DNA of 64,000 bases, from NCBI RefSeq assembly GCF_021513275.1, contig NZ_CP090978.1:1612001-1676000 (forward strand). Direction: 5' to 3'. Both the position numbers and the translations under genes were made by a program. The stretch comes from Paenibacillus hexagrammi (GTDB lineage: Bacteria > Bacillota > Bacilli > Paenibacillales > NBRC-103111). The notes beneath the pieces were generated by a model. The model was not told where the DNA came from. It did no database searches and was given only the letters and a program-made list of their open reading frames with translations. Below, piece after piece: positions 17,703 to 27,147 of this stretch (positions are counted from its first letter, which is position 1; every line of letters starts with the position of its first letter).

Positions 17703-17833
17703 TGTTTCGCTTCGTGCCAAGTCTGAACAATCCATGTAGATATGTCGATGAATCATGCTTTCGTTTATCTCTACATACATTTAGTGTTAGTTTTGTAATT
17801 TGGCATGCAGGAAACAGAACAGGAGGGGCTGCT

Positions 17834-18232
17834 GTGGAAACACTTCAAAGTCTGTGCAGTTCATTCGGTGATTTGATTGGAGGCAAGGCGCAGTACCAAG
17901 ACGGAGTGTGCGCTGTCACGAAAACAAGGGACTTACACGTTAGTATACTGGGACGGCCCAGCAGATCCCATCATACGATAGCGCTAAACTGTTCCTTTGA
18001 GCAGCTGGACCATCAAGGTGTCGCCTTGATTCTCGGGGAGATTGCGCTCCTTCAAGAAGAGGTGAATCCGTTCATTTATGCACTTCAGCATCAAGGGATA
18101 TGGATTAGCGCCCTGCATAATCATTGGATCATGTCGTCTCCCATGCTGATGTATCTGCACTTCAGCTCGCTCGACCATCCGCTGTCCTTTGCGGCAAAGC
18201 TTGCAGAAGCCTGCAAGGCGCTTAAACAGTGA
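17834..18232 (+). CDS. LppY/LpqO-like (DUF1259) protein
   Basis: This is a 132-residue protein matching the DUF1259 family: LHVSILGRPSR near the middle, GEIALLQEEVNPFIYAL and GIWISALHNHWI, then a closing YLHFSSLDHPLSFA. Such proteins are of unknown function; some relatives are secreted lipoproteins, but no signal peptide is evident here. The frame is open from 17696, yet GTG 17834 has AGGAGGGG five bases upstream and gives the whole domain. It converges on the sqhC-type gene with a single base between the two stop codons. That leaves no room for a separate terminator, so transcripts probably overlap. Confidence 0.75.
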   Translation: METLQSLCSSFGDLIGGKAQYQDGVCAVTKTRDLHVSILGRPSRSHHTIALNCSFEQLDHQGVALILGEIALLQEEVNPFIYALQHQGIWISALHNHWIMSSPMLMYLHFSSLDHPLSFAAKLAEACKALKQ

Positions 18233-18233
18233 A

Positions 18234-20165
18234 TCATGTATCCGAAATCGAACATTGCTGATATTTCCTTCTATAGTGATTGAGTGCCATCAGCGGCCAG
18301 ATGTACCTGTAGCTGTGATAATGGGTATAAAAGCTGCCGGGAAGAGCGGCGCCAGTCGGATAAATAGTTGTCCAGTCATCCTGATGCATATGCAGCAGGA
18401 TCCGCCGCATGCCCCTGTCGATTGGGGCCGATGGTAAGGAGTAAACGGCAATCAGCGCATCAAGGGCCCAGGCTGTCTGGGAAGGTGTGCTTGCATGGAG
18501 CGGCACGTAGTGTCTGTCACGGTCACTGGTGCAGGATTCTCCCCAGCCTCCGTCTTCATTCTGGATCTGGAGCAGCCACCGTACAGCCTTCCTTACCGAA
18601 GGATGCTCGGGATCGAATTTAACCGCCATGAGACCTGTTAAAGCAGCCCAAGTACCGTATAGATAACAAATGCCCCAGCGACCGTACCATGACCCGTCAG
18701 GCTGTTGATTGTCCAGCAGCCATTGAACACCTCTGCGAACCGTTGCGTGCCTCATGTCGAGACCGGCTGAGGTTCCGAGGAATTCTAGCGTCCTGCCGGT
18801 GAGATCGGCGGAGGAGGGATCGATAGCTGCAGATTTGGCGCCGTCGATGGGGAAGAGCGTGAGCCACGTATTCGTAACTCCCTTCTCGAAAGCAGGCCAG
18901 CCTCCATCTTTGTTTTGCATTCGTAAAATCCAATTGAGGCCGCGGTTCCAAGGATCCAGGAGGTTCGGGTTCTCTTTTGCCGATAACCGGATCGTACGAA
19001 GTGCTGCCGTAGTATCGTCAACGTCCGGGTTGAGCGTGTTGGACTCGGAGAATCCCCAGCCTCCTGCCGGCGTATGCGGGACATGGGTACTCCAGTCGGC
19101 CTGTTTGTCATGCTGCATGGAGAGCAGATACTGAATAGATCTGGCGACCGACTCCTGGTTCTGCCCGGCGCCCGCTTGCTGCAAAGCAGTGGAAATTAAC
19201 GCCGTGTCCCAAATCGTGGACGGAGAATTTTGCAAATGCAGTCCACTTTTCATCGGCCAAAGCATGGTAATGAGGCCATCTACAGCAGCGGCGATGACAG
19301 GATGACGCTTGTCGTAGCCTAGCGACAGCAGCGACAAAATCATGAGAAGCGTACTGCTTGCGTAGCTGTACAGTGTACCGTCTGATTCAATGCGGTCAAG
19401 CATATACTGCTCGGCGTATTTCAAAGCTCTTTCGTGAAGTAGTGAAGGGATCGCCGCGAGTTTCTTGATCCCACTATGAATCTCGTCCATGATGGTTTGG
19501 AACCCACGCTTTTCGTCGGAGCTCATCATAGGGATTTGTGCGTTTGCGTCAGCATCGGAGTAGCTTTGTACGTCTAACTCTGAGAGATCAGGGGCTGTGC
19601 TCGCGTTTGATACGAATTTACGATCCGCCATGATCAGAATCGGTGCAAAGTGAACACGTGCGAATCCCGAGAAATCATAGAAACTAAGCGGAGCGCTTGA
19701 GGGCAAAAGCAGAAATTCCAAAGGAATCATAAGTGAAGCTGGCCACGGGTACTGCCCTGTCGCTGCCAGAAATACCTTGGTCAAAACCGTACGGACCTGC
19801 CGGATACCGCCTTTGGAACGGATGAACGCTGCTGCTTTCTGCATGGACGCGTCCGTCCGTTTGCTGTATCCCGAATACAGCATGGCATAATAAGCATCCA
19901 CCGTCGTATCGAGATTGCCATCCTCCTCATCCGGATAGACCTTCCAAGCGCCGCTAAGCTCCTGTCTTTCTGCAATACGGTCATGCAGCTTTTTAATCAA
20001 GGCTTCATAGGGCAGCTCCAACACACGGAGAACGATGATCATATAGGCATCAATCAGAATGCCGCTTTCAAAGCAGAAGCGCCAAGTGCCGTCCTTTTGC
20101 TGCATCCGCTGCAAGTCCTCGGATAGACGCTGTATTTCCTCGTTTACTTGGTTCCAAGTTGACAA
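18234..20165 (-). CDS. sqhC: Squalene-hopene cyclase family protein (sporulenol synthase-like)
   Basis: This is a class II terpene cyclase of about 643 residues that would protonate and fold a polyprene (squalene or tetraprenyl-beta-curcumene) into a polycyclic triterpene for membranes. The catalytic DxDD motif appears as PDVDDTTAA at about residue 376. Repeated QW motifs are clear (QNKDGGWPAF, QQPDGSWYGRWG, QNEDGGWGES). The frame opens at 20216, but TTG 20165 has AGGTGGAAGG just upstream, while ATG 20216 has none. In B. subtilis the homologue SqhC makes sporulenes in the sporulating mother cell. The neighbouring exosporium-like gene with a sigma-K-like promoter supports a spore role here. 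Hopene synthesis remains possible. Confidence 0.87.
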   Translation of the reverse strand: MSTWNQVNEEIQRLSEDLQRMQQKDGTWRFCFESGILIDAYMIIVLRVLELPYEALIKKLHDRIAERQELSGAWKVYPDEEDGNLDTTVDAYYAMLYSGYSKRTDASMQKAAAFIRSKGGIRQVRTVLTKVFLAATGQYPWPASLMIPLEFLLLPSSAPLSFYDFSGFARVHFAPILIMADRKFVSNASTAPDLSELDVQSYSDADANAQIPMMSSDEKRGFQTIMDEIHSGIKKLAAIPSLLHERALKYAEQYMLDRIESDGTLYSYASSTLLMILSLLSLGYDKRHPVIAAAVDGLITMLWPMKSGLHLQNSPSTIWDTALISTALQQAGAGQNQESVARSIQYLLSMQHDKQADWSTHVPHTPAGGWGFSESNTLNPDVDDTTAALRTIRLSAKENPNLLDPWNRGLNWILRMQNKDGGWPAFEKGVTNTWLTLFPIDGAKSAAIDPSSADLTGRTLEFLGTSAGLDMRHATVRRGVQWLLDNQQPDGSWYGRWGICYLYGTWAALTGLMAVKFDPEHPSVRKAVRWLLQIQNEDGGWGESCTSDRDRHYVPLHASTPSQTAWALDALIAVYSLPSAPIDRGMRRILLHMHQDDWTTIYPTGAALPGSFYTHYHSYRYIWPLMALNHYRRKYQQCSISDT

Positions 20166-20530
20166 CTGCCTTCCACCTGCCGATCCCCTGCATAGGTTGG
20201 TTTCGTTTGGTTTCATTTCTACATCATATGTAGACCGTTAGGCTGTGATTCGCCCACTTGGTACGGCTCGTCAGAGAAGTATACATAGCTATGCAGGAAA
20301 TGGATAATGAGGTATTCTTTCTGGACGGAAGTGCTGATTAATCAGACAGCTTGGTTATTCAGGCGTTTCGACGGTTTACGTTATATATCTGAGAACTCTG
20401 AAAAGGTATGAAGGCAGACGAATAATTCCATTCGTACTGCCTTTTTTAGAATTTATTAATTGGGGGCTCCCCGAAAAGTCCCGGAACCCGCTTAGAGGCT
20501 AAGGCTTCACTTTGTGGGGATTACTTTGGA
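20166..20530. other. Intergenic region between cyclase and exosporium-like gene
   Basis: It contains an inverted repeat CTACATCATATGTAG (20219-20233), a 30-codon plus-strand open frame ending at 20341 that looks like a gene remnant, a strong plus-strand terminator (20411-20447) with no intact gene before it, and a GC-rich stretch (20463-20515) of unknown nature. Confidence 0.5.
20411..20447 (+). terminator. Rho-independent terminator without an intact gene
   Basis: AAGGCAGACGAAT pairs with ATTCGTACTGCCTT (one bulged A), followed by six Ts. The only plus-strand reading frame before it is a remnant at 20249-20341. Confidence 0.8.
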
Positions 20531-20935
20531 TCATGCAAGCACGGTCCCGCTAAATGCGACCGGGCCGACGATAGTTGCGCCGGTAAGAAGCCCGTTTGCC
20601 ACTTCTGCGGTGATCCGGTAAGCGTGACTGCCTATAGGAGGAGTCAAATCCACGGTGTTAAAAGAGATATTCGATTGTTCCAGCACAGCCAGTGTAGATG
20701 AGGTGATCGTAAAAATCGGTTGGGTATCCCGAATGATCTGGAAGACCACATCGGGAAGTCCAAGCGTTGCGGCATAGCCGATTACGGCATTTAGCTGGAC
20801 TTTGGAGTTGGCAACGGTTGTCAGCCCGAACTCCGCCAAAATAATGCTCCCTGGCGCTGCGGGAACCGGCCTGTTGATTGAACCGGACGACGCAGATGGG
20901 ATACTTTGAGAAGCATCGATAATTTGCAATGACAT
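20531..20935 (-). CDS. Exosporium protein C-like spore surface protein
   Basis: This is a 134-residue, beta-rich, uncharged protein with features such as QIIDASQSIP at the start, GSIILAEFGLTTVANSKVQL in the middle, DVVFQIIRD, and a closing VGPVAFSGT. This resembles from memory the small jelly-roll-like exosporium protein C of Bacillus and Paenibacillus, a spore surface component, but I could not align it. ATG 20935 has AAGGAAG nine bases upstream; the frame extends ten codons further without a better site. A match to the sigma-K promoter consensus lies about 65 bases upstream. It has no signal peptide, as expected for a protein assembled from the mother-cell cytoplasm. Confidence 0.55.
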   Translation of the reverse strand: MSLQIIDASQSIPSASSGSINRPVPAAPGSIILAEFGLTTVANSKVQLNAVIGYAATLGLPDVVFQIIRDTQPIFTITSSTLAVLEQSNISFNTVDLTPPIGSHAYRITAEVANGLLTGATIVGPVAFSGTVLA

Positions 20936-20997
20936 AGGAACACTTCCTTTCAAAAGATTTGTCAAAGCTAGCAGATGTGATCTTCTAGTGACTTTAC

Positions 20998-21025
20998 TAG
21001 AATATGTAAATGTTTGCTAGATTGT
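20998..21025 (-). promoter_or_regulatory. Sigma-K-like promoter of the exosporium-like gene
   Basis: On the minus strand the -10 is CATATTCTA (21006-20998), which fits CATANNNTA. The -35 AC dinucleotide (21025-21024) lies 17 bases upstream of it. Sigma-K drives late mother-cell coat and exosporium genes. Confidence 0.5.
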
Positions 21026-21115
21026 ATGTGCATGTACCTGAGTACTGGAGAATGTGTGATATAATGGTCGAATGGCAAGGTATTTGCGCTAACAATGGAA
21101 GGAGCAGCATAGAGA

Positions 21116-22210
21116 ATGGCAGCCAATTATCGTATACTTGAGGCATTTAACCGCACAAGGTATCAGCTTACCGGACATGGCAAGAGAAATGTGCAGGTTC
21201 TGAAAGAGGCATTTGAGCTTCTAGAGGGAAGCTTGGACAGTGATATATATGGAAATGGGAATATCATAGAGGATTTTCAAAATCGCTTGGCTGAGATATT
21301 GGGAAAAGAATCAGCCGTATTTTTTCCAAGCGGCACGATGGCGCAGCAAATTGCATTACGTATTTGGTCGGACAGAAAGGTACTGCATAAGGTTGCTTAC
21401 CATCCGCTCAGTCATTTGGAAATCCATGAGAAAGACGGATTGAAGGAGCTTCATCATATCCAGCCGATTCTCATCGCGGATAAGGACAGACCTGTTGTTC
21501 TCGATGATGTGCTGAATCTAAAAGAGGACATCTCCTGCCTGCTGCTGGAGCTTCCGCAAAGAGAGATAGGCGGGCAGCTGCCCGCCTATGAGGATCTTGA
21601 AGCAATCTCGGCTTATTGCCGCGGCAAAGGGATCAAGCTGCACCTGGACGGAGCTCGATTGTTGGAGGTGTGTCCTTACTATGAGAAGTCCCCTGCGGAA
21701 ATTTGCCGGCTTTTTGACAGTGTGTACATCTCCTTCTACAAAGGTATCGGCGCGATAGCGGGAGCAATCCTTGCCGGCGAGACGAGCTTTACGGAGGAGT
21801 CCAAGGTCTGGAAGCGGCGTCATGGAGGAGATTTAATCAGCCTATATCCTTACATCGTGAGCGCTGACTATTATATGGATTTGAGATTGCCGAGAATGAA
21901 GCAGTATTATGAGGACGCGAAGGAGCTTGCGCAGCTGTACAATCAGTGTGAGGCGGTCACAACCAGACCTCCGGTGCCTGTATCCAATATGTTTCATGTT
22001 CATGTCCGGCTGCCCAGAGATAAGATGGAGGCCATCCTGGTTGGTATTTACGAAGCTACGGATATCGGATTCACCTCGCATCTGCGGGTGGTTGACGAGG
22101 AATCCTGTTATTTCGAAGTGAGCATTGGCGATCAGTACGGGTGCATTCCATCTGACCAAATTGCTCATGCTTTTCAGCAACTCCGTAAGGAGATCGCAGC
22201 TTGTCAATAG
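21116..22210 (+). CDS. Threonine aldolase / beta-eliminating lyase family enzyme
   Basis: This is a 364-residue pyridoxal-phosphate enzyme of the aromatic lyase/threonine aldolase family, fold type I. Low-specificity L-threonine aldolases split threonine to glycine and acetaldehyde. The family pattern includes GNGNIIEDFQNRLAEI, FFPSGTMAQQIAL, the cofactor Asp in KLHLDGARL, and the Schiff-base lysine in SFYKGIGAIAGA (about residue 209). GGAAGGAG precedes ATG 21116. The gene is monocistronic, ended by a strong terminator at 22225. The exact reaction is inferred from the family; some members act on other beta-hydroxy amino acids. Confidence 0.85.
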   Translation: MAANYRILEAFNRTRYQLTGHGKRNVQVLKEAFELLEGSLDSDIYGNGNIIEDFQNRLAEILGKESAVFFPSGTMAQQIALRIWSDRKVLHKVAYHPLSHLEIHEKDGLKELHHIQPILIADKDRPVVLDDVLNLKEDISCLLLELPQREIGGQLPAYEDLEAISAYCRGKGIKLHLDGARLLEVCPYYEKSPAEICRLFDSVYISFYKGIGAIAGAILAGETSFTEESKVWKRRHGGDLISLYPYIVSADYYMDLRLPRMKQYYEDAKELAQLYNQCEAVTTRPPVPVSNMFHVHVRLPRDKMEAILVGIYEATDIGFTSHLRVVDEESCYFEVSIGDQYGCIPSDQIAHAFQQLRKEIAACQ

Positions 22211-22224
22211 GAAGGACACAAATA

Positions 22225-22272
22225 AAAGAGATCCCTTGCTGTCGCTAGACAGTCGAGGGATCTCTTTGTATA
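22225..22272 (+). terminator. Rho-independent terminator
   Basis: AAAGAGATCCCT pairs with AGGGATCTCTTT around a loop of about 19 bases. It ends the threonine-aldolase-like gene. Confidence 0.85.
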
Positions 22273-22276
22273 ACAG

Positions 22277-22303
22277 AAAAAAAGCTGCGATTGCAGCTTT
22301 TTT
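22277..22303. terminator. Second, bidirectional hairpin terminator
   Basis: AAAAAAAGCTGC and GCAGCTTTTTT enclose GATT. It lies nine bases after the first terminator and reads in both directions. Confidence 0.75.
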
Positions 22304-22430
22304 AAAAATAGTATTGCGTGATAAGCACTTTGTATGTTAAAATATGCAAATGATTCATATGTATAGTAATAATAAAATAATACCACAATTTACGGCGAAT
22401 GTCAACTGAAAGATAAAGGGGGTCGCTTCC

Positions 22431-22655
22431 ATGGAGGCTGGTTTTGAAATTACATGTATCCGCTGCGGATGTAAACAACTTATTGTTCCTGGTGTCCGAG
22501 AATTTCGAAATGAACCTATTACGTTTGGTACGGACAATTATGGGGCGGATCACGTTGCTTGCGAATGCGGAAATGCTATCGAGGAAATGAGCAGATTCGA
22601 AGAGAATCATATCGAACGTGAATTTATCGTGGAGTGGCGCGATATTTCCAAGTAA
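22431..22655 (+). CDS. Small zinc-ribbon-like protein
   Basis: This is a 74-residue acidic protein with two cysteine pairs, CIRCGC near residue 10 and CECG near residue 45. The spacing suits a treble-clef or zinc-ribbon metal site. I do not recognise the family. It is followed by a charged, Glu-rich tail. The ATG has AAAGGGGG upstream. It precedes the SigA-like sigma factor by 22 bases in the same direction, with no terminator between, so the two are probably co-transcribed. That pairing makes a regulatory link to the sigma factor an attractive but unproven idea. Confidence 0.65.
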   Translation: MEAGFEITCIRCGCKQLIVPGVREFRNEPITFGTDNYGADHVACECGNAIEEMSRFEENHIEREFIVEWRDISK

Positions 22656-22677
22656 GCCAGAGAGATGAGGTGTAGGA

Positions 22678-23583
22678 ATGGATACGTACTCTTCGGAGCA
22701 AGCTCAAGAGCAAGAACAAGAATGGATATCAGATATAACCTTACCGGCTGGTATTAAGGTAGATGATCCTGTTCGACTTTACTTAAAAGAAATCGGCAGG
22801 GTGCCGCTATTGTCGGGAGAAGAAGAAATCTTATTGGCGCAGCGGATCGAGCAAGGAGACGAAGAAGCGAGGAAGAGGCTGACGGAGGCGAACCTTCGCC
22901 TTGTTGTAAGCATTGCGAGGCGTTATGCCGGACGGGGAATGCTGTTCCTGGACCTGATTCAGGAAGGCAATATGGGACTGATGAAAGCCGTTGAGAAGTT
23001 TGATTACAGTAAGGGATACAAATTTAGTACGTATGCTACGTGGTGGATTCGACAGGCGATAACCAGAGCGATTGCTGACCAAGCAAGAACCATACGAGTA
23101 CCCGTTCACATGGTCGAAACAGTGAACAAACTGCTGCGCATCTCCCGGCAGCTGCTGCAGGATCTGGGAAGAGAGCCATTGCCCGAGGAAATTGCCCAGA
23201 GCATGGAGATAACCGTGGATAAAGTTCGGGAGATTATGAAAATTTCACAGGAACCGGTCTCGCTGCATACCCCGATCGGTGATGAGCATGATTCCATGCT
23301 AGGTGATTTCATCGAAGACCAGGAAGTGATTTCACCACCGGATGCTGCTAACTTCGAGATGCTGAAGCAGGAACTGGATCAGGTACTCGATACATTGACA
23401 GAACGCGAAGAAAGTGTGCTTCGACTTCGGTTTGGCGTCGATGATGGACAGCCAAGGACGCTAGAAGAAGTGGGCAAACATTTTGGAGTGACGCGCGAAC
23501 GGATTCGTCAGATCGAAGCCAAGGCGCTCCGCAAGCTGCGCCATCCGACTCGAAGCAAGAGATTAAAGGATTTTATGGATTGA
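22678..23583 (+). CDS. RpoD/SigA-type sigma factor paralogue lacking region 1.1
   Basis: This is a 301-residue sigma-70 family protein closely resembling the housekeeping SigA in regions 1.2 to 4.2. Visible are [16 protein letters not shown] (1.2), [20 protein letters not shown] (2.2-2.3), [20 protein letters not shown] (2.4, unchanged from SigA and so expected to read TATAAT), and the C-terminal [20 protein letters not shown] (4.2). A typical SigA is about 370 residues with an N-terminal region 1.1; here only about 24 Gln/Glu-rich residues precede region 1.2. ATG 22678 follows AGGTG. It is probably a second, alternative primary-type sigma factor, not the cell's main one, because the usual dnaG neighbour is absent. 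Confidence 0.88.
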   Translation: MDTYSSEQAQEQEQEWISDITLPAGIKVDDPVRLYLKEIGRVPLLSGEEEILLAQRIEQGDEEARKRLTEANLRLVVSIARRYAGRGMLFLDLIQEGNMGLMKAVEKFDYSKGYKFSTYATWWIRQAITRAIADQARTIRVPVHMVETVNKLLRISRQLLQDLGREPLPEEIAQSMEITVDKVREIMKISQEPVSLHTPIGDEHDSMLGDFIEDQEVISPPDAANFEMLKQELDQVLDTLTEREESVLRLRFGVDDGQPRTLEEVGKHFGVTRERIRQIEAKALRKLRHPTRSKRLKDFMD

Positions 23584-23607
23584 TTTCATATTGTATATAG
23601 AGCTTAG

Positions 23608-23665
23608 AAGACATACTGCTTTCGCAGGGAGATTCTCCTTGTAATGGCGGTATGTCTTTATTTTT
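23608..23665 (+). terminator. Rho-independent terminator
   Basis: AAGACATACTGC and GCGGTATGTCTT pair (one G-T), then a T-rich tail. It ends the sigma factor operon. Confidence 0.8.
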
Positions 23666-23805
23666 CGGGCTTTTCGCAAAGAAATCCAAGCTCGCAAGAA
23701 TGTGTAATCCCCCTGATCTACCATATGCAAGAAATGATTCTTGCCGGGAAATGGCGGCGGTTCTACATTTGAATCAGAAGATGGAAGCGCAGGGAGGGAC
23801 ATTCA

Positions 23806-26800
23806 TTGTTGATGGATACGTTTAGGAATCCGGGTCCGGAATATAGAATCCAGCCGTTCTGGTTTTGGAACGGAGATATGAATCATGAGGAGATCGAGCG
23901 GCAGATTGAAGAGATGTACGCTCAAGGTGTCGGAGGCTTTTTTATATGTCCTCGTCAGGGTTTGCAAATCCCTTACTTGTCGGAAGCATGGTTTGAGAAA
24001 GTGCGGTTTGCGGTTGAGACTGCCAAGAAGAGAGGCATGCACGTCTGGCTGTACGATGAGTATCCGTACCCAAGCGGCATAGCCGGCGGAGAGGTGACGC
24101 TGCTGCATCCCGATGCGAAGCATCAGACGCTGGAGGCTTCAACTTTAAGAGCCGCAGGCGGATCCAAAGTTCAGCACGAGTATCCGTGGGCCAAGATCAT
24201 TTATGCCAAGGCTGTGCCTTTGAAGGAAAGCGGCGAAAGGGATTGGGAGCAGGCGCTGGATTTGCGAGATGCCATCGGCAATTGGCAGGCGGATCCGGTT
24301 TTTCAGAAGACGGGTCTGACAACGTATAACCAGAAACGATTTTTCACGTACCGTACGGTGTACCGTCTTGATTGGCAGGCACCGGACAATGCAGCAGAGT
24401 GGGACATTCTCGTTTACCAGGAAAAAGAGATCGAAGACTTTAAATATTACGGCACTTTCGTCGATCCTTGCCATCAGGAAGCGATGCAGACCTTCATCAA
24501 TTTGACGCATGAACGCTACGCCGCTCATTTGGGAAGCGATTTCGGAGAAACAGTCAAAGGCATGTTTACCGATGAGATCGGCCTATTGGGACCTATTCCA
24601 TGGACACCTAGACTAGAGGCTTATTTTCAAGAACGTCATGGATACTCCATCACTGAGCATATAGCGGCACTATCACATGCTGATTATAAGGACGCTCCGC
24701 GCATCCGCTATGATTATTACCAAGCATTGCACGAGCTTCTGACGCAGTCCTATCACAAGCAGGTCTATGACTGGTGCGAGCGTCATGGGCTGCAATATGT
24801 GGCCGAGGTACCGTCCATCCGAATGACCACGCAGCGCTTCAGCCATGTTCCCGGAGGAGACAGCGCCCATGAGAAGCTGGGACGCTCACTGGAATGGATA
24901 CTTCACAGGTATGCATGCAGCTTCCGTGATAATCCGAAGATGACAAGTTCTATTGCCAGGCAGCTGCAGAGGCAGCGGAATGTGGACGAATGCTTCCATA
25001 GTGTAGGCTGGTCGATGAATCTGCAGGATGCCAAGTGGATGATCGACCGGATGGCGGCTATGGGCACGAATTTTTTCGCGTTTCATGCGTTTTTCTATAC
25101 ATTGGACGGACTGACCCAGCATGATGCCCCTCCGTCCCAATTTTATCAGAATCCGTACTGGCCGCATTTTCGCATGCTGGGCGACTATACGGCGCGAATC
25201 AGTTATATCATGACGCAGGGTTCCGCGGATATTCGCATCGCCATGCTGGATCCGACCACGACATTTTGGGCGCACTTGGGTAATCCCCTTCATCACTTTG
25301 ATTATGGCGGTAAGGATGAGGCTGAGAAAGCGAAGCTGGAGCGGCTAAAAGACGATTGGCGGTCGCTGAGTGTTCATCTGCTGCGCTCGCGCAGGGATTA
25401 TGACCATCTGGATCCGGAGCTCTTGGCGGAAGCCGCTATAGAGAATGGCAAGCTGGTTATCGGGCATGCACAATATTCCGTACTTCTGTTACCTCCAATC
25501 ACAAATCTGGAGAGGAACGCTTGGGTAACGGTGAAGCGCTTTCTAGACGCAGGCGGAACTGTCATTTCCTTCGGATTGCTGCCCAGCCAGCGTATTGAGA
25601 AAGACAGTACAGTGCCTGAGGAAATGGCGGAAGCGTTCGGCCTCCCATTCGCAGCAACCGAGGGCTGCTATTGGCAGGAAGCGAAACTCAAGGCTCTCGG
25701 TGATGCGTCGCAAGACAGTCGTCAGCCCCGTGACCGGCAAGATGCTGCAACGGATGCTATAAGCAAAGGCGCTCTGTCTGCGCACTTTATACCGCGGATC
25801 GGGAGCGAATCCCCTGCTGCAGCTTTAGAGATGCTTGATACACTGCTGGAGCAAGAGCTACCTAGAGCGGTAACAATGGATTGCGGAAAAGAAAGTCAGT
25901 CATTTCTTTTGCAAAGCCGGTACGTAACGGACCGCGAGTACGTCCTGTTTGCAAGCAATCAGGAGGGTGAGACTTGGGATGCCCGTATCACGGCGCATAC
26001 ACAAGTGATTTGGCCCCATGCAGACCAAGGGGCTGCAGTGGAAGCGGAGCTGCTTGATTTGGAAACAGGAGCAATCAGTCCGCTTGAAGCTGAGGTGACA
26101 GCTGAAGGTGTTACAATCACGCTGAGCTTCGGCCCATACAGCTCAAGATTGGTTCAGCTTCGCTTAAAGGATCAGCCAAGCGCTGCGCCTTCCGCGCTAC
26201 CTGCAGCAGCTGTGACAAGCGAGGCGAAGCGAATCCGTGTGGACGCCCAAGGGCCTTGGCAGCAGCAAGCGCTGACTCCGAATGCACTCCGCCTAGACAG
26301 CTTTAAGCTGCAGGTTGGAGATAGGCAGGAAAGCCACCCGGTGCAAGTGAAGACGTTTATCGATCAGTGTACGGATTTGGCCGAGGACAGTGGGCTTCCG
26401 GTTTCTTTCCATCAAATTTTCGGTACGCCGAAAACGCTGAAGCTAGCTTATCCGCTGGAATGCCGCTACACAGCGCGCTTCTATGTGGAGCATGTTCCTA
26501 CCCAGTGCGAGCTGATGATGGACCAATCGGCCATTCTAGGCAATTGGACGTTGGAGCTGAACCAGACCCGCTATACACAAGACGATTTTCATAAACGAAT
26601 CGTATACGATAACTCCAATCAACTCTGTGATGTGAGGCCAAGCCTAATCGAGGGTTGGAACGAGCTGACCGTTCACGTCACCATTCAAGAAGACTGGCAT
26701 GGTGTTGTGGATGCCCTCTATTTCTATGGAGCGTTTGGTATTCATCTCGATGACGAATCCGGCACCGTCAGAATCATAGAGCCGCCGACTACGGCGCAAA

Positions 26801-27146
26801 CACTTGTATCGGAGAGCTATTACAACGGTTACCCTTACTTTGCAGGAACGCTTTCCTCTTTTCCCGTACGATGGAGCTGCATGAGATACCTGAGGGTGGG
26901 CAATTCGAGCTCGAGATATCGGGATGGGACGTACATGATTTGGTTGAAGTAACGGTGAATGGTGAGTCTCTGGGCGTTCGTGCCTGGTCCCCTTATACAT
27001 GGAGCGGGAACACGGCGTATTTGAAGAAGGGCTCCAACCAGATAGAAGTGCGAGTAACCGGCACCTTGATCGGCCTGCTGGAAGGTCAGTATTTCGACTA
27101 TGAGAACCACCGCATCACAGATATCCGCTGCGAAAGGAGAACATGA
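23806..27146 (+). CDS. GH106-type alpha-L-rhamnosidase-like hydrolase, frameshifted near the end
   Basis: This very large (about 1113 residues) cytoplasmic protein matches GH106-type rhamnosidases, which remove rhamnose from rhamnogalacturonan oligosaccharides. The opening IQPFWFWNGDMNHEEIERQI and the following GVGGFFICPRQGLQIPYLSE are characteristic, as are WLYDEYPYPSGIAGGEV and MFTDEIG. A beta-sandwich region follows. TTG 23806 has GGGAGGG seven bases upstream. The first frame stops at 26952, but adding one T to the run near 26859-26862 continues it (FSRTMELHEIPEGG) to 27146, through a galactose-binding-like module with VTVNGESLGVRAWSPY. The downstream permease starts two bases after the stop. 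A real deletion would only lose this last 90-residue module. Confidence 0.8.
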
Positions 27147-27147
27147 T

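Noticed and set aside
20463..20515. GC-rich stretch after the exosporium-like gene as a terminator or repeat
   Set aside because: Only partial pairing (GGGGCTCCCC and neighbours) could be found and no second copy in the window.
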